Below, one piece after another: positions 37,840-49,552 of a DNA stretch of 64,000 nt (position 1 is the first letter of the stretch; every line of letters begins with the position of its first letter). Origin of the DNA: Stutzerimonas decontaminans (GTDB taxonomy: Bacteria; Pseudomonadota; Gammaproteobacteria; Pseudomonadales; Pseudomonadaceae). The notes under the pieces were generated by a model. The model was not told the DNA's origin and made no database searches. It saw only the letters and a list, made by a program, of their open reading frames with translations. The stretch spans positions 2,435,501 through 2,499,500 of the forward strand of contig NZ_CP007509.1 in the NCBI RefSeq assembly GCF_000661915.1, in the 5' to 3' direction. The translations under genes were made by a program, and so were the position numbers.

Positions 37840-37860
37840 GCAACGATCTGCAGCAATAAC

Positions 37861-37891
37861 GACAACGCCCCGGACCAGCCGGGGCGTTGTC
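37861..37891. terminator. Bidirectional terminator between the second pqq-like operon and ppiD
   Basis: GACAACGCCCCGG and CCGGGGCGTTGTC form a 13-bp stem around ACCAG. It lies between two convergent gene ends; flanking T tracts are weak on both strands. Confidence 0.75.
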
Positions 37892-37940
37892 AAAATGATC
37901 GACCGAGAAAACCAGCCGATCATTGCTCATCAAGTCGCGA

Positions 37941-39797
37941 TCAGAACTTTTCGATTTTCGCCTCGGCCTGCAGCTTCTGGCGAAACGCTGCAAAGTCCTG
38001 CTGGCCAACACGCGAGGCCAGGAAGCGACGGAAATTCAGCTTCTCCTCATCGGATAGCGCAGCCTCGGGCTCGTTGACGCCGTTCAGGCGCACCACGACG
38101 TAGTCCCCATTGCTCAAGGCAACACCGGAATAGTTCGGCTTGTCCTGCTGCTCCGGGCGGGGCATGCGGAACACAGCCTGCAGCAGCGCCGGCGCAACAC
38201 CTTCCTGACTCCGCGTGGCGGCTTCCACCGACTGCCATTGGCCATCCGGCTGCTGCCCCTGACGCAGATCCGCCAGCAGTTGCTCGCCTTGAGTACGAGC
38301 CGTCTCGGCTGCCAGACTGCGCTGAAGCTGCTGAACGATATCGTCACGTACATCCGCCAGCGCGATGGGGGCCGGCTTCAGGTGCTCCTTGACGCGTAGT
38401 GCGATGGAAGTATCAGGATCGAGCTCGATGACGCTGCTATTGGCACCATCTACCAGCACCTCTTCGCTGAAAGCAGCCTGGATAACCTGGCGATTGGCAG
38501 TGATGCCTTCGCCGCCGTCACGGCCGAACGCTTCGGTGGTCTGTACCATCAGACCAAGATCCTGCGCCGGCTGCGTCAGGTCGGACGCCTCGAATGCAGC
38601 GTCTTCCAGTTGCTTGCTGGTTTCCACGAACCGCTGCTCGACCTGCTGCGCCTTGAGTTCGCGAACCAGCTCGGGCTTCATGCTTTCGAAAGACGGCACC
38701 TCAGGTGACTGGACGCCCAATAGCTTGATGATGTGCCAGCCGAACTCGGACTGCACCGGTGCCGAGACTTCCCCTTCGCTCAACGCATAAAGTGCATCTT
38801 CGAACGCGGGGTCATAGACGCCGGGTCCGGCGAAGCCCAGATCACCGCCTTCATTGGCAGAGCCCGGGTCCTGCGAGGTTTCCTTGGCGACGATGGCAAA
38901 ATCTTCACCGCCCTTAACCCGCGCGGCTATTTCTTCAATTTTCGCCTTGGCCTGCTCATCGCTGAGCTCACCGCCGGTTTCGATGAGAATGTGCGCAGCA
39001 CGGCGCTGCTCGGCGAGATTGGCGATCTGCTTCTGATAAAGCTCTTGAAGCTCCTCATCGGACGCCTCGACCTGATCGAAGAAGGACTCCTTCTTCAACT
39101 CGACATACTCGATGACCACCTGCTCAGGTGTACGGAAACGATCGGCATTGGCCTCGTAATAATCTTTGATCTGCTCGTCGCTCACCTCGATCGACTCGCG
39201 CTGCGCGGGCACGGTAAGCGTTGCGAAATCCCGGGTTTGCATCTCGAGACGAGCAAAGCTCTCGACCTGCTGATCGGTCACGAAGCCGGTACCGGAAATG
39301 CCGGCACGCAGCTGCCCAATCAGCATCTCCTGCTCGAGCAACTGGCGGAACTGCAGACGGGAATAGCCCATCTGCTGGATGACCTGGTCGAAACGTGCAG
39401 GGCTGAAGGCGCCTTCCACCTGAAATTCGGGAGTCTGCAAAATCAATTGGTCGAGCGCTTCGCGGGAGAAAGCGAAGTTCGCACTCTTGGCACTTTGCAA
39501 AAGCAGCATGCGGTCGATCAACGAACCGAGCGCAGCATCACGCAGCAAGCGATCATCGATCAGTGAGGCGTCGAAGTCTTGCCCCAGTTGCTGGGCCAGT
39601 TGACGCCGCTGCATGTTCATCGCCTGGTCCAGGTCGTAGCGGGAAATCTCCTCGCCATTGACCTCGGCTGCATTCTGGCTGTTGCTGGTAGCGTTGAAGA
39701 TGGCTTCGAAGCCCGTCAACGCCAACAGAACGACAATGATGCCGATGATGGTTTTGGCTATCCAGCCTTGTGAATTGTCCCTGATGTTCTGAAGCAT
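37941..39797 (-). CDS. ppiD: Periplasmic folding chaperone PpiD
   Basis: A 618-residue protein anchored by one N-terminal membrane helix (IIGIIVVLLALTGFEAIF, ~18-36), with SurA-like helical regions and a parvulin domain (~265-360: RAAHILIETGG, GGDLGFAGPGVYDPAFEDAL, SEFGWHIIKLL). It works at the SecYEG exit, aiding folding of newly exported proteins. It follows hupB in the conserved lon-hupB-ppiD order. Confidence 0.96.
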   Translation of the reverse strand: MLQNIRDNSQGWIAKTIIGIIVVLLALTGFEAIFNATSNSQNAAEVNGEEISRYDLDQAMNMQRRQLAQQLGQDFDASLIDDRLLRDAALGSLIDRMLLLQSAKSANFAFSREALDQLILQTPEFQVEGAFSPARFDQVIQQMGYSRLQFRQLLEQEMLIGQLRAGISGTGFVTDQQVESFARLEMQTRDFATLTVPAQRESIEVSDEQIKDYYEANADRFRTPEQVVIEYVELKKESFFDQVEASDEELQELYQKQIANLAEQRRAAHILIETGGELSDEQAKAKIEEIAARVKGGEDFAIVAKETSQDPGSANEGGDLGFAGPGVYDPAFEDALYALSEGEVSAPVQSEFGWHIIKLLGVQSPEVPSFESMKPELVRELKAQQVEQRFVETSKQLEDAAFEASDLTQPAQDLGLMVQTTEAFGRDGGEGITANRQVIQAAFSEEVLVDGANSSVIELDPDTSIALRVKEHLKPAPIALADVRDDIVQQLQRSLAAETARTQGEQLLADLRQGQQPDGQWQSVEAATRSQEGVAPALLQAVFRMPRPEQQDKPNYSGVALSNGDYVVVRLNGVNEPEAALSDEEKLNFRRFLASRVGQQDFAAFRQKLQAEAKIEKF

Positions 39798-39859
39798 GCG
39801 ACCCCCAGGAGTCTGCGGCGCGGTGGCTTGCGCAACGCGGGTTGTAACCGGATAAAAGA

Positions 39860-39883
39860 AAGGCGCATCCAGGGATGCGCCTT
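39860..39883 (-). terminator. Terminator between hupB and ppiD
   Basis: AAGGCGCATC and GATGCGCCTT pair around CAGG, followed on the minus strand by CTTTTATC. Confidence 0.8.
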
Positions 39884-40001
39884 CTCGGAGCTTTTGGAGC
39901 GGTTGGGCTTATTCCCCCAAGCCTGAATGCAGCAGGCCAGGCCTGCTCTACAACCGCCCCGAGCCAGCGCAGCTACTGCTGACTGGCCGGGTGAAAAGCG
40001 C

Positions 40002-40274
40002 TTAGTTGACAGCGTCTTTCAGAGCCTTGCCAGCTTTGAAGCCCGGGATCTTGGCAGCGGCGATGTTGATCGGCTTGCCAGTCTGCGGGTTGCGACCGGT
40101 GCGCGCAGCGCGCTCCTTGACAGCGAAAGTACCGAAACCAACCAGTACAACGGAGTCACCAGCCTTCAGGGCACCGGTGACGGATTCGATCACTGCATCC
40201 AGCGCGCGGCCAGCAACAGCTTTTGGGATATCAGCAGATGCAGCGATAGCATCGATCAGTTCCGACTTGTTCAC
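40002..40274 (-). CDS. hupB: DNA-binding protein HU-beta
   Basis: A 90-residue nucleoid protein starting [11 protein letters not shown], with the HU signature [21 protein letters not shown] and the DNA-arm Pro in [14 protein letters not shown]. It bends DNA non-specifically. It is followed by a terminator, giving a short strong transcript. Confidence 0.98.
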   Translation of the reverse strand: MNKSELIDAIAASADIPKAVAGRALDAVIESVTGALKAGDSVVLVGFGTFAVKERAARTGRNPQTGKPINIAAAKIPGFKAGKALKDAVN

Positions 40275-40404
40275 TCTAAGTCCCCTTATTTCTGTTGAGT
40301 CGTATCTTTAATTTTCGGGTGTAAGCAAAGCGGTGCTAGATGGCAATGACACAAGAGGCCGATTAAACAAGGGCACCTGAAGTGTGTCAACGTGGCCGTC
40401 CAGA

Positions 40405-42801
40405 CTAATGCGTGCTGATTCGCTCCTTGGAATCAGGCTCGCGCTTGTCGTCCTTTGCAACAATCTCGGGAGCCGCATCGGGCAAGGGCTCCGGCGCGTA
40501 TTGCAGCGCAATTTGCAGGACCTCGTCAATCCACTTCACCGGTTTAATCTGCAGGTCCTGCTTAATATTTTCAGGAATCTCTTTCAGATCACGCTGATTC
40601 TCTTCCGGAATGATCACCGTCTTGATCCCACCACGATGAGCGGCGAGAAGTTTTTCCTTCAATCCGCCAATTGCAAGCACCTGCCCACGCAAAGTTATTT
40701 CGCCGGTCATTGCGACATCTGCGCGCACCGGAATCTGAGTCAGCGCAGAAACCAGCGCGGTGCACATACCGACACCGGCGCTTGGCCCATCTTTCGGCGT
40801 CGCGCCTTCGGGAACGTGGATATGAATATCCTGCTTTTCGTGAAAGTCGGCGGCTATACCAAGACTGGTCGCACGGCTGCGGACCACCGTCAGCGCTGCC
40901 GTGATCGATTCGCCCATGACCTCGCCCAGCGAGCCGGTCTTGGTTAAGCGCCCCTTGCCGGGCACCACCGCGGCCTCGATAGTGAGCAGCTCACCACCGA
41001 CCTGGGTCCACGCCAGACCCGTCACCTGCCCTACTTGGTCCTGCTGCTCAGCAAGGCCATAGCGGAACTTGCGCACGCCCAAGAAGTGCTCCAGCGAGTC
41101 CGCATCCACCACAACGTGGAAACGCTTCTCCGCAGCATGTTCCTTGACGACCTTGCGGCACACCTTGGCCAGCTGCCGTTCGAGACTGCGAACGCCCGCC
41201 TCGCGGGTGTAGTAGCGGATGATGTCGCGAATTGCCGCTTCCTGAAACTCCAGCTCGGTTTTCTTCAGGCCATTGGCCTCGATCTGCTTGGGCGCCAGGT
41301 AGCGGGTGGCAATATTGACCTTTTCATCCTCTGTGTAGCCGGGCAACCGGATGACTTCCATGCGGTCAAGCAACGGCGCAGGAATGTTCATGGAGTTGGC
41401 AGTGCAGAGAAACATCACGTCCGAGAGGTCATAGTCGACCTCGAGGTAGTGATCGTTGAAGTTATGATTCTGCTCCGGGTCCAGCACCTCGAGCAGCGCA
41501 GACGCCGGGTCACCGCGCATGTCGCTGCCCATCTTGTCGATCTCATCGAGCAGGAACAACGGGTTGCGGACACCGACCTTGGTCATCTTCTGGATCAACC
41601 GGCCGGGCATGGAGCCAATGTAGGTACGACGGTGACCACGAATCTCGGCTTCGTCACGCACCCCGCCAAGCGCCATGCGGACGAACTTGCGATTGGTCGA
41701 GCGTGCGATGGACTCGGCTAGCGAGGTTTTACCAACGCCTGGAGGGCCAACCAGGCAAAGTACGGGACCCTTGAGCTTCTTCACGCGCTTCTGCACGGCA
41801 AGATACTCAAGTATCCGGTCCTTGACCTCTTCCAGACCATAGTGGTCCGCGTCGAGCACCTCTTCAGCCTTCGCCAGATCCAAGCGCACCTTGCTGGCAG
41901 CCTTCCAAGGCACGTTCACCAGCCAATCGATATAGGTTCGGACCACGGTCGCTTCGGCAGACATCGGCGACATCTGCTTGAGCTTGTTCAGCTCGGCCTG
42001 AGCCTTGGCGTAGGCGTCTTTGCTGAGGCCAGCATTCTCGATGCGCTTCTTCAGCTCGTCGACTTCGTTGTGGCCTTCATCGATGTCGCCGAGTTCCTTC
42101 TGAATGGCTTTCATCTGCTCATTCAGATAGTACTCGCGCTGGCTGCGTTCCATCTGCTTCTTCACGCGACCGCGAATGCGCTTTTCTACCTGAAGCAGGT
42201 CAATCTCGGCGTCGAGCAGTGCCAGCACGTGTTCGACCCGCGCAGGGAGATCGGTAATTTCGAGAATCTGCTGCTTCTGCTCGATCTTCAGCGCCATGTG
42301 CGCAGCCATCGTATCGACCAAGCGCGCCGGCTCATCGATGCTACTCAGCGAGGACAAGACCTCCGCCGGAACCTTCTTGCCGAGCTGGACATACTGCTCG
42401 AACTGACTGAGCAGGCTGCGGGTAAAGACTTCGGATTCGCGTGCGTCGACCTCGGCCTCCTCGATCAACGAGACCTCGGCGCGGCAGTGATCGTCGACCT
42501 CGACGAAGCGCTCGATAACGCCTCTCTGCTCGCCCTCAACGAGCACCTTGACCGTGCCGTCAGGCAGCTTGAGAAGCTGCAGCACGGTCGCCACCGTACC
42601 GACTCGGTACAACGCGTCCTCAGCCGGATCGTCATCAGCGGGATTCTTCTGCGCCAGCAAGAGGATCTGCTTATCGCCGGCCATGGCGGATTCGAGCGCT
42701 TCGATGGATTTTTCACGGCCAACGAAAAGCGGGATCACCATGTGCGGGTAAACCACCACATCGCGCAGCGGCAAAAGGGGCAATTCGATGGTTGTCTTCA
42801 T
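40405..42801 (-). CDS. lon: ATP-dependent protease Lon
   Basis: A 798-residue hexameric AAA+ protease. N-terminal substrate domain (~8-200), coiled coil (~200-270), Walker [10 protein letters not shown], Walker [10 protein letters not shown], and the C-terminal Ser-Lys dyad (catalytic Ser in PKDGPSAGV, Lys in the following helix [18 protein letters not shown] region). It degrades misfolded and regulatory proteins. The C-terminal tail past residue ~775 is charged and Pro-rich. It is followed by hupB, as in most pseudomonads. Confidence 0.98.
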   Translation of the reverse strand: MKTTIELPLLPLRDVVVYPHMVIPLFVGREKSIEALESAMAGDKQILLLAQKNPADDDPAEDALYRVGTVATVLQLLKLPDGTVKVLVEGEQRGVIERFVEVDDHCRAEVSLIEEAEVDARESEVFTRSLLSQFEQYVQLGKKVPAEVLSSLSSIDEPARLVDTMAAHMALKIEQKQQILEITDLPARVEHVLALLDAEIDLLQVEKRIRGRVKKQMERSQREYYLNEQMKAIQKELGDIDEGHNEVDELKKRIENAGLSKDAYAKAQAELNKLKQMSPMSAEATVVRTYIDWLVNVPWKAASKVRLDLAKAEEVLDADHYGLEEVKDRILEYLAVQKRVKKLKGPVLCLVGPPGVGKTSLAESIARSTNRKFVRMALGGVRDEAEIRGHRRTYIGSMPGRLIQKMTKVGVRNPLFLLDEIDKMGSDMRGDPASALLEVLDPEQNHNFNDHYLEVDYDLSDVMFLCTANSMNIPAPLLDRMEVIRLPGYTEDEKVNIATRYLAPKQIEANGLKKTELEFQEAAIRDIIRYYTREAGVRSLERQLAKVCRKVVKEHAAEKRFHVVVDADSLEHFLGVRKFRYGLAEQQDQVGQVTGLAWTQVGGELLTIEAAVVPGKGRLTKTGSLGEVMGESITAALTVVRSRATSLGIAADFHEKQDIHIHVPEGATPKDGPSAGVGMCTALVSALTQIPVRADVAMTGEITLRGQVLAIGGLKEKLLAAHRGGIKTVIIPEENQRDLKEIPENIKQDLQIKPVKWIDEVLQIALQYAPEPLPDAAPEIVAKDDKREPDSKERISTH

Positions 42802-42903
42802 AATTCAGCTCTACGACGGCCATTCGGCGGTAAACGGATGGGCAATGCCCTGACAGCAAAGATGGGGGCATGCTCCGCAAAAAACAAGGCAGCGGACCAA
42901 ATG

Positions 42904-42927
42904 CAAAGGGGCCCGCAGGCCCCTTTG
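42904..42927 (-). terminator. Terminator after clpX
   Basis: CAAAGGGGCC and GGCCCCTTTG form a 10-bp stem around CGCA between the clpX stop and lon start. Confidence 0.75.
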
Positions 42928-42932
42928 TTCGA

Positions 42933-44213
42933 TTACGCCTCAGGCGCCGCCTTGGCTGGCGGCTCGGTGTTCTCGTAAATCAACAAAGGCTGGGATGTGC
43001 CTTCGATCACGCTTTCATCGATGACAACCTTGCTGACCTCCTTCTGTGAGGGAATCTCGTACATGGTGTCCAGCAGCACGCCTTCCAGAATCGAACGCAG
43101 ACCGCGCGCGCCAGTCTTGCGCTCAAGTGCTCGAGAAGCGACCGCTTTCAGCGCGTCCGGACGGAACTCCAGGTCCACGCCTTCGAGTTCGAACAACTTG
43201 GCATATTGCTTAGTAAGCGCGTTTTTTGGCTCGGTGAGTATCTGGATCAGCGCCGCCTCGTCGAGCTCGTCAAGTGTGGCGATCACCGGTAGGCGACCAA
43301 CGAACTCGGGGATGAGACCGAATTTGACCAGGTCGTCCGGCTCAACGGCCCGTAGTGCCTCGCCGATCTTCTTGCCCGGGTCCTTGCTGCGCACCTCGGC
43401 GTTGAAACCGATGCCGCCCTGTGTAGACCTGCCCTGAATGACCTTCTCCAGACCGGCGAACGCACCACCGCAGATGAACAGGATATTGCGAGTATCCACC
43501 TGCAGGAATTCCTGCTGCGGGTGCTTGCGACCGCCCTGCGGCGGAACGGAAGCGACAGTACCTTCGATCAACTTGAGCAGCGCCTGCTGGACGCCTTCTC
43601 CCGATACATCGCGAGTGATCGACGGGTTATCGGACTTGCGGGAAATCTTGTCGATTTCGTCGATGTAGACAATGCCCATCTGGGCCTTCTCTACGTCGTA
43701 ATCGCACTTCTGCAATAGCTTCTGGATGATGTTCTCAACGTCTTCGCCCACATAGCCCGCTTCGGTGAGCGTGGTTGCATCGGCGATGGTGAACGGTACA
43801 TTGAGCAGGCGTGCCAAGGTTTCGGCCAGCAGCGTCTTGCCGGAGCCGGTAGGGCCGATCAGCAGAATATTGCTCTTGCCCAGCTCGACTTCTTCTTTCT
43901 TATCGCGCTGGTTCAGCCGTTTGTAGTGGTTGTAAACGGCCACTGCGAGGATCTTCTTCGCGCGTTCCTGACCAATGACGTACTGGTCGAGAATGCCGCT
44001 GATCTCCTTGGGCGCAGGCAGTTTGTGCGCGTTGCTCTCAGCCTGCGCTTCCTGCACCTCCTCGCGGATGATGTCATTGCACAGGTCGACGCACTCGTCG
44101 CAGATGAAAACGGAGGGCCCGGCGATCAACTTGCGTACTTCATGCTGGCTTTTGCCGCAAAAAGAGCAATAGAGCAGTTTGCCGGAGTCCTCGCCGTTGC
44201 GGGTGTCAGTCAT
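42933..44213 (-). CDS. clpX: ATP-dependent unfoldase ClpX
   Basis: A 426-residue AAA+ protein feeding substrates to ClpP. Zinc-binding domain with four cysteines (CSFCGKSQ...ICDECVDLC, ~14-45), Walker [19 protein letters not shown], Walker [10 protein letters not shown], pore loop GYVGEDVEN, and the ClpP-docking loop QARGL-type region (GFNAEVRSK precedes it; the IGF loop reads GIGFNAE). The start is ATG at 44213 ([12 protein letters not shown]); the open frame upstream runs into the clpP-clpX gap. Confidence 0.98.
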   Translation of the reverse strand: MTDTRNGEDSGKLLYCSFCGKSQHEVRKLIAGPSVFICDECVDLCNDIIREEVQEAQAESNAHKLPAPKEISGILDQYVIGQERAKKILAVAVYNHYKRLNQRDKKEEVELGKSNILLIGPTGSGKTLLAETLARLLNVPFTIADATTLTEAGYVGEDVENIIQKLLQKCDYDVEKAQMGIVYIDEIDKISRKSDNPSITRDVSGEGVQQALLKLIEGTVASVPPQGGRKHPQQEFLQVDTRNILFICGGAFAGLEKVIQGRSTQGGIGFNAEVRSKDPGKKIGEALRAVEPDDLVKFGLIPEFVGRLPVIATLDELDEAALIQILTEPKNALTKQYAKLFELEGVDLEFRPDALKAVASRALERKTGARGLRSILEGVLLDTMYEIPSQKEVSKVVIDESVIEGTSQPLLIYENTEPPAKAAPEA

Positions 44214-44310
44214 TCGATCGATCCAATCGGGAAGGCTTGAAACACAAGATGAAGGCAATCGTGGGCTTTTTCAAGCCCACGGCACAGCCACATATCGCAG
44301 GCTGCGGAGA

Positions 44311-44949
44311 TCAAACGGCCAGTTGACGCTGGGTCAGAACCTGGTCAATCAATCCGTACTTGACGGCATCGTCACCGCTCATGAAGTTGTCGCGGTCGGT
44401 GTCGCGGGCAATCACATCCATCGGCTGGCCGGTATGGTGAGCCAGGACTTTATTCAGGCGCTCGCGGATGGTCAGGATCTCACGTGCGTGAATCTCGATA
44501 TCCGAAGCCTGACCTTGGAAGCCGCCCAATGGCTGATGAATCATCATCCGCGAATGCGGCAAGCAGTAACGCTTGCCAGCGGTTCCACCTGTCAAAAGCA
44601 GCGCACCCATGGAACAGGCTTGACCGATACAGATGGTCGACACGTCCGGCTTGATGAACTGCATGGTGTCGTAAATCGACATACCGGCAGTCACCGAGCC
44701 ACCTGGGGAGTTGATATACAGGTGAATGTCCTTCTCGGGATTTTCGGCCTCGAGGAAGAGCATCTGCGCGACGATCAGGTTGGCCATATAGTCTTCGACC
44801 TGGCCTACCATGAAGATCACCCGCTCCTTGAGGAGGCGGGAATAGATGTCATAGGCGCGCTCACCGCGTGCGGATTGCTCGATCACCATCGGGACCAGGC
44901 CGCCGGCGGCCTGAATGTCCGGAGCTTGCATAAAAGGATTGCGGGACAT
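44311..44949 (-). CDS. clpP: ATP-dependent Clp protease proteolytic subunit
   Basis: A 212-residue serine protease forming the tetradecameric chamber used by ClpX and ClpA. Catalytic Ser113 in [10 protein letters not shown] and His138 in MMIHQPLGG; the acid follows in the [10 protein letters not shown] region. The short N-terminal propeptide ends before LVPMVIEQ. It lies 97 bp upstream of clpX. Confidence 0.98.
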   Translation of the reverse strand: MSRNPFMQAPDIQAAGGLVPMVIEQSARGERAYDIYSRLLKERVIFMVGQVEDYMANLIVAQMLFLEAENPEKDIHLYINSPGGSVTAGMSIYDTMQFIKPDVSTICIGQACSMGALLLTGGTAGKRYCLPHSRMMIHQPLGGFQGQASDIEIHAREILTIRERLNKVLAHHTGQPMDVIARDTDRDNFMSGDDAVKYGLIDQVLTQRQLAV

Positions 44950-44984
44950 GTTCCAACGATACTCCCTATGTCATGCCTTAAAAG

Positions 44985-45013
44985 ACATAAGCCAGCACGA
45001 GGCTGGCTTATGT
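44985..45013. terminator. Terminator between tig and clpP
   Basis: ACATAAGCCAGC and GCTGGCTTATGT pair perfectly around ACGAG; on the minus strand TCTTTT follows. It probably gives partial termination after tig. Confidence 0.8.
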
Positions 45014-45035
45014 TTGTGCACTCGAATGTAAGAAA

Positions 45036-46346
45036 TCAGGCAGCTTGCGGGGCTTCCGCAGGCTTGACAGCTTCTTCGTAGGAGACCGACTTGTCAGTCA
45101 CCTTGGCTTGCTGCAGAACAGTATCTACAACTTGCTCTTCGAGCACAACCGAACGGACTTCGTTCAATTGCTCGGCGTTCTTGTAGTACCAGGCGACAAC
45201 CTGCTCGGGCTCCTGATAGGCAGATGCCATTTCTTCGATCAGCTCACGCACACGGGCTTCATCAGGCTTCAGTTCTTTCTGCTTCACCACTTCAGCAACG
45301 ATCAGACCGAGGACGACGCGGCGCTTGGCCTGCTCCTGGAAGAGCTCAGCGGGCAGCTGATCAGGCTTGATGTTGCCACCGAACTGCTGAACAGCCTGGA
45401 CACGCAGACGGTTCACTTCGTTGTCGATCAGCGCCTTCGGCACCTCGATCGGATTGCCAGCTACCAGCCCTTCCATGACCTGGTTCTTCACCTTGGTCTT
45501 GATGGCCTGACGCAGCTCGCGCTCCATGTTCTTCTTCACCTCGGCGCGGAAGCCTTCGACACCACCTTCCTGCACGCCGAACTGGGCGAAGAACTCGTCA
45601 TTCAGCTCGGGCAGCTGCGGAGCGGCAACGGCGTTCACGGTGACGGTGAACTCGGCAGTTTTGCCGGCCAGATCGAGGTTTTGGTAATCCTCAGGGAAGG
45701 TCGGATTGATCACGCGCTCTTCACCCGCCTTGGCGCCGACCAGTGCATCTTCGAAGCCCGGGATCATGCGGCCCGAGCCCAGCACCAGCTGAGTGCCCTT
45801 GGCCGATCCGCCGGCGAAGGCTTCACCGTCGATCTTGCCGACGAAGTCGATGGTCAGCTGGTCGCCATTCTCGGCAGCACGCTCGACGTTTTCGAAACGG
45901 GTGTTCTGCTTGCGCAGGATTTCCAGCATGTTGTCGACGTCGGCATCGGCCACTTCAGCTTGCAGACGCTCGATCTCGATGGCTTCGAAACCAGCCACTT
46001 CGAACTCGGGGAACACCTCGAAGGTGGCGACGTATTCCAGGTCCTTGCCCTTTTCGAACACTTTCGGCTCGACGGACGGCGCGCCGGCCGGGTTCAGCTT
46101 CTCTGCAACGACGGCTTCATAGAAAGTCGACTGGATCAGGTCGCCCAGCGCTTCCTGACGGGCGGCTTCTTCGTAACGCTGGCGAATCACGCTCATCGGC
46201 ACTTTGCCGGGACGGAAACCAGGAATCTTGGCACGGCTGGCGGTCTGTTGCAGACGCTTGTTGACTTCGGTCTCGATGCGCTCGACCGGCACGCCGATGG
46301 TCATGCGGCGCTCAAGAGCGGAGGTGCTTTCAACAGAAACTTGCAT
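45036..46346 (-). CDS. tig: Trigger factor
   Basis: A 436-residue ribosome-associated chaperone and prolyl isomerase. Ribosome-binding loop [17 protein letters not shown] (~45-60), FKBP-type domain (~155-245: [36 protein letters not shown]) and the helical C-terminal arms. ATG 46346 ([14 protein letters not shown]) is the conserved start; an upstream in-frame ATG at 46370 adds eight residues. Confidence 0.98.
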   Translation of the reverse strand: MQVSVESTSALERRMTIGVPVERIETEVNKRLQQTASRAKIPGFRPGKVPMSVIRQRYEEAARQEALGDLIQSTFYEAVVAEKLNPAGAPSVEPKVFEKGKDLEYVATFEVFPEFEVAGFEAIEIERLQAEVADADVDNMLEILRKQNTRFENVERAAENGDQLTIDFVGKIDGEAFAGGSAKGTQLVLGSGRMIPGFEDALVGAKAGEERVINPTFPEDYQNLDLAGKTAEFTVTVNAVAAPQLPELNDEFFAQFGVQEGGVEGFRAEVKKNMERELRQAIKTKVKNQVMEGLVAGNPIEVPKALIDNEVNRLRVQAVQQFGGNIKPDQLPAELFQEQAKRRVVLGLIVAEVVKQKELKPDEARVRELIEEMASAYQEPEQVVAWYYKNAEQLNEVRSVVLEEQVVDTVLQQAKVTDKSVSYEEAVKPAEAPQAA

Positions 46347-46474
46347 GGATTTTCCTCGTTGCACAGACATAAGCCGGGCGTTCCGGCCCCAGAATGGGCA
46401 AGCATTCTAGTGGCTCGGTTGACATAAGTCACCCTGCCTGTCACGCCGAACCGAATGGCGGCTAGGCAAGCCAT

Positions 46475-49400
46475 TCAGCGAAAGTCACGACTGCGTATGT
46501 CTAGGCCGCTCAGCAACATGCTCAGATCGGTCAGGCGCCCGGCTATCAGATGTCTGACCCCGTCCTGGCTTTCCAGCTTGCCTTCGACCTGCAGCAGTTG
46601 TGAGCCGACGAGCGCCCGCCGCTGCCGCTCGGCCAATTCATGCCACACCACGACGTTGACCATGCCGAATTCGTCCTCCAGCGTCACGAAGATCACGCCG
46701 CTGGCTGTTTGCGGTTTCTGCCGTCCAGTCACCAGCCCTGCCACACGCACCTGACGTCCGCTGTCAACGCCGGCCAGATCCCTTGAAGCCAGGCAGCGCC
46801 GTGCTCGCAAGGTCCCACGCAACAACTGCAGTGGATGCGGGCCCAGCGTGGTGCCCAGCAGCTCGTAATCGCTCTGCATATCTTCAGCCACGCTCGGCAG
46901 CGGCAGCGTCACCACGGACTCTTGCGCCACCAGTCCGGCGAACAGAGGCAGCTGTTCCTCGACGCCGGCAATGGCCCAGCGGGCTCGGTGGCGATGGCCC
47001 GCAAGGCCACGCAATGCGCCGGCATCAGCCAGCAACTCGCGCGACCGACGATCCAGCGCCGCGCGTCGACAGACGTCCTCAACATCCGCAAACGCTGCCT
47101 GCTGACGACTCCGCACCAAGCGTAGAGCGTCTTCGTCCTTGAACCCGCGCACCAGACACAAGCCCAGTCGGATGGCCGCGTGCCCCTGCTCGCCCCTCTC
47201 CAACGAACACTCCCAGTCACTGAAACGAATATCGACCGGACGGATTTCGATGCCGTGACGGCGCGCATCCTGAAGAATCTGGTCAGGACTGTAGAACCCC
47301 ATCGGCCAGCTGTTGATCAGGGCGCAGGCAAAGGCCGCCGACTCATGACACTTCAACCAGCTACTGGCATAGGTCAGCAAGGCGAAGCTGGCTGCGTGGG
47401 ATTCGGGGAAGCCATAGCTGCCAAAGCCTTTGATCTGCTCGAACAGACGCGCGGCGAATTCAGCCTGGTAACCATTGGCAAGCATCCGCTCGGTCAGCCG
47501 CTGCCGGTGCGGCTCGAGCCCACCGTGACGCTTCCATGCCGCCATGGAGCGACGCAGCTGGTCTGCCTCGCCTGGCGTGTAGTCGGCCGCGACGATGGCC
47601 AGCTCCATGACCTGCTCCTGAAACAGCGGAACACCCAGCGTTCGTTCGAGCACGGTACGAAGCTCCTCGGACGCATAGGTTTCCGGCTCCTCACCGTTAC
47701 GCCTACGCAAATAGGGATGCACCATATCGCCCTGGATCGGCCCTGGCCGCACGATGGCCACCTGAATGACCAGGTCATAGAAGGTCTGCGGACGAAGCCT
47801 GGGCAGCATGGCCATCTGCGCACGGGACTCGATCTGGAACACGCCGACGGTATCGGCGCGCGAGATCATGGCGTAGGTCGCCGGGTCCTCCTGTGGCAGG
47901 CTGGCCAGCGTCCAGCGCTGGCCTCGATATCGCTCGACTAGATCGAAGCAGCGACGCAGCGCGCTGAGCATGCCCAGCGCCAGAACGTCGACCTTGAGCA
48001 GCCCCATCAGGTCCAGATCATCCTTGTCCCACTGAATGATGGTGCGTTCTGCCATCGCGGCATTTTCAACCGGCACCAGCGTCTGCAGCGGCCGCTCGGA
48101 AATGACGAAACCGCCTGGATGCTGCGACAGATGACGGGGAAAGCCCACCAGCTGGCCGGTCAGCACCAGCACACGGCGCAGCAACGGATTCTCCGGGTCG
48201 AAACCCGCCTCGCGAAGGCGCTCGGGCGCTGGCGGCGCGCTGCTATAGTGACCGCAGCAATCAGCCAGTGCACTGACCTGATCGGGCGGCAAACCCAGCG
48301 CCTTAGCCACGTCTCGCACAGCTCCAGCTCCCCGATAGCTGCTGACCACCGCGGTCAATGCCGCACGTTCGCGACCATAGCGACGGAAGATGTACTGAAT
48401 GACTTCCTCGCGCCGCTCATGCTCGAAATCGACATCTATATCCGGCGGCTCGTTACGCTCCTTCGATAGAAAACGGGCGAACAACATGTGCCGCTGCGAC
48501 GGATCCAGCTCGGTGATGCCAAGTGCGTAACAGACGGTGGAATTGGCAGCAGACCCGCGTCCCTGACAGAGAATGCCGCGTTCGCGCGCAAAGCGGACGA
48601 TGTCGTGCACGGTCAGAAAGTAGCTTTCGTAACCCAACTCGGCGATCAGCTGGAGTTCGCTTTCGATCCGCTCACGGGCGACCGCGGGAGCGCCTCCGGG
48701 CCAGCGAGAAAGCGCACCCTGCTCTGTCAGCTGGCGCAGCCAGTGGGTAGCGGTCTGCCCAGGCGGTACCAGCTCGTGGGGATACTCATAGCGCAGCTGG
48801 CCAAGGTCGAATCGGCAGCGCTCGGCAATTCTCAGCGTTTCATCGAGCAGCGCGGCTGGGTACAGCTCGGCCAGTTGATGCCGTGAACGAAGGTGACGTT
48901 CGCCATTTGGGAAAAGTCGCTGCCCGGCTTCGGCAACGCTGCAATGATGGCGGATGGCTGTCAGGCAATCCTGCAGCGCACGCCGCCCGCGGGCGTGCAT
49001 GTGAACATCGCCGGCTGCCACCAAGGCGATGCCAAGCGATTGAGCCAAAGCCTGGCAATGTGCGAGGCGCCGTGCGTCATCACTACCGTAGTGCAGTTCG
49101 ACCGCCAGCCAGAGGCGATCGGCAAAGCGCTCACTGAGCCAATGACCATGAACTTCGTTGTCATCGAGTGACGGCAGCCAGAGCGCTAGAAGCCCCTGCG
49201 CCGACTGATCGATATCCTCACGCAGCAAACGGTACTGCCCTTTTTGCGCACGCCGACGTGCCAGGGTGATGAGGCGACACAGATTCTGGTAGCCCTCGAT
49301 GTTCTCCACCAACAGCACCAGTTTTGGGCCGTCCTCGACCTTTACCTCGCTGCCGACGATCAAGGGAACGCCCGTCTCTCTGGCGGCCTGCCACGCACGC

Positions 49401-49552
49401 ACGATCCCCGCCAGCGAGCACTCATCCGTGATGGCCAGCGCCTTGTAGCCATGCTGCCGAGCACGTTCGAACAACTCCAGTGCGCTGGAAGCACCGCGCT
49501 GAAAACTGAAGTTGGACAGGCAATGCAGCTCCGCGTAATCGGGCAGGTTCAT
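46475..49552 (-). CDS. dnaE2: Error-prone DNA polymerase DnaE2/ImuC
   Basis: A 1025-residue C-family polymerase, shorter than replicative DnaE. PHP domain at the N-terminus ([18 protein letters not shown]), catalytic aspartates in the [16 protein letters not shown] region, [20 protein letters not shown] thumb/fingers and a C-terminal OB fold ([18 protein letters not shown]). It inserts bases opposite lesions in SOS mutagenesis with ImuA and ImuB. Its ATG overlaps the imuB stop by 4 bp. ATG 49552 is chosen over 49609 because of that coupling and the conserved start MNLPDYAEL. Confidence 0.95.
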   Translation of the reverse strand: MNLPDYAELHCLSNFSFQRGASSALELFERARQHGYKALAITDECSLAGIVRAWQAARETGVPLIVGSEVKVEDGPKLVLLVENIEGYQNLCRLITLARRRAQKGQYRLLREDIDQSAQGLLALWLPSLDDNEVHGHWLSERFADRLWLAVELHYGSDDARRLAHCQALAQSLGIALVAAGDVHMHARGRRALQDCLTAIRHHCSVAEAGQRLFPNGERHLRSRHQLAELYPAALLDETLRIAERCRFDLGQLRYEYPHELVPPGQTATHWLRQLTEQGALSRWPGGAPAVARERIESELQLIAELGYESYFLTVHDIVRFARERGILCQGRGSAANSTVCYALGITELDPSQRHMLFARFLSKERNEPPDIDVDFEHERREEVIQYIFRRYGRERAALTAVVSSYRGAGAVRDVAKALGLPPDQVSALADCCGHYSSAPPAPERLREAGFDPENPLLRRVLVLTGQLVGFPRHLSQHPGGFVISERPLQTLVPVENAAMAERTIIQWDKDDLDLMGLLKVDVLALGMLSALRRCFDLVERYRGQRWTLASLPQEDPATYAMISRADTVGVFQIESRAQMAMLPRLRPQTFYDLVIQVAIVRPGPIQGDMVHPYLRRRNGEEPETYASEELRTVLERTLGVPLFQEQVMELAIVAADYTPGEADQLRRSMAAWKRHGGLEPHRQRLTERMLANGYQAEFAARLFEQIKGFGSYGFPESHAASFALLTYASSWLKCHESAAFACALINSWPMGFYSPDQILQDARRHGIEIRPVDIRFSDWECSLERGEQGHAAIRLGLCLVRGFKDEDALRLVRSRQQAAFADVEDVCRRAALDRRSRELLADAGALRGLAGHRHRARWAIAGVEEQLPLFAGLVAQESVVTLPLPSVAEDMQSDYELLGTTLGPHPLQLLRGTLRARRCLASRDLAGVDSGRQVRVAGLVTGRQKPQTASGVIFVTLEDEFGMVNVVVWHELAERQRRALVGSQLLQVEGKLESQDGVRHLIAGRLTDLSMLLSGLDIRSRDFR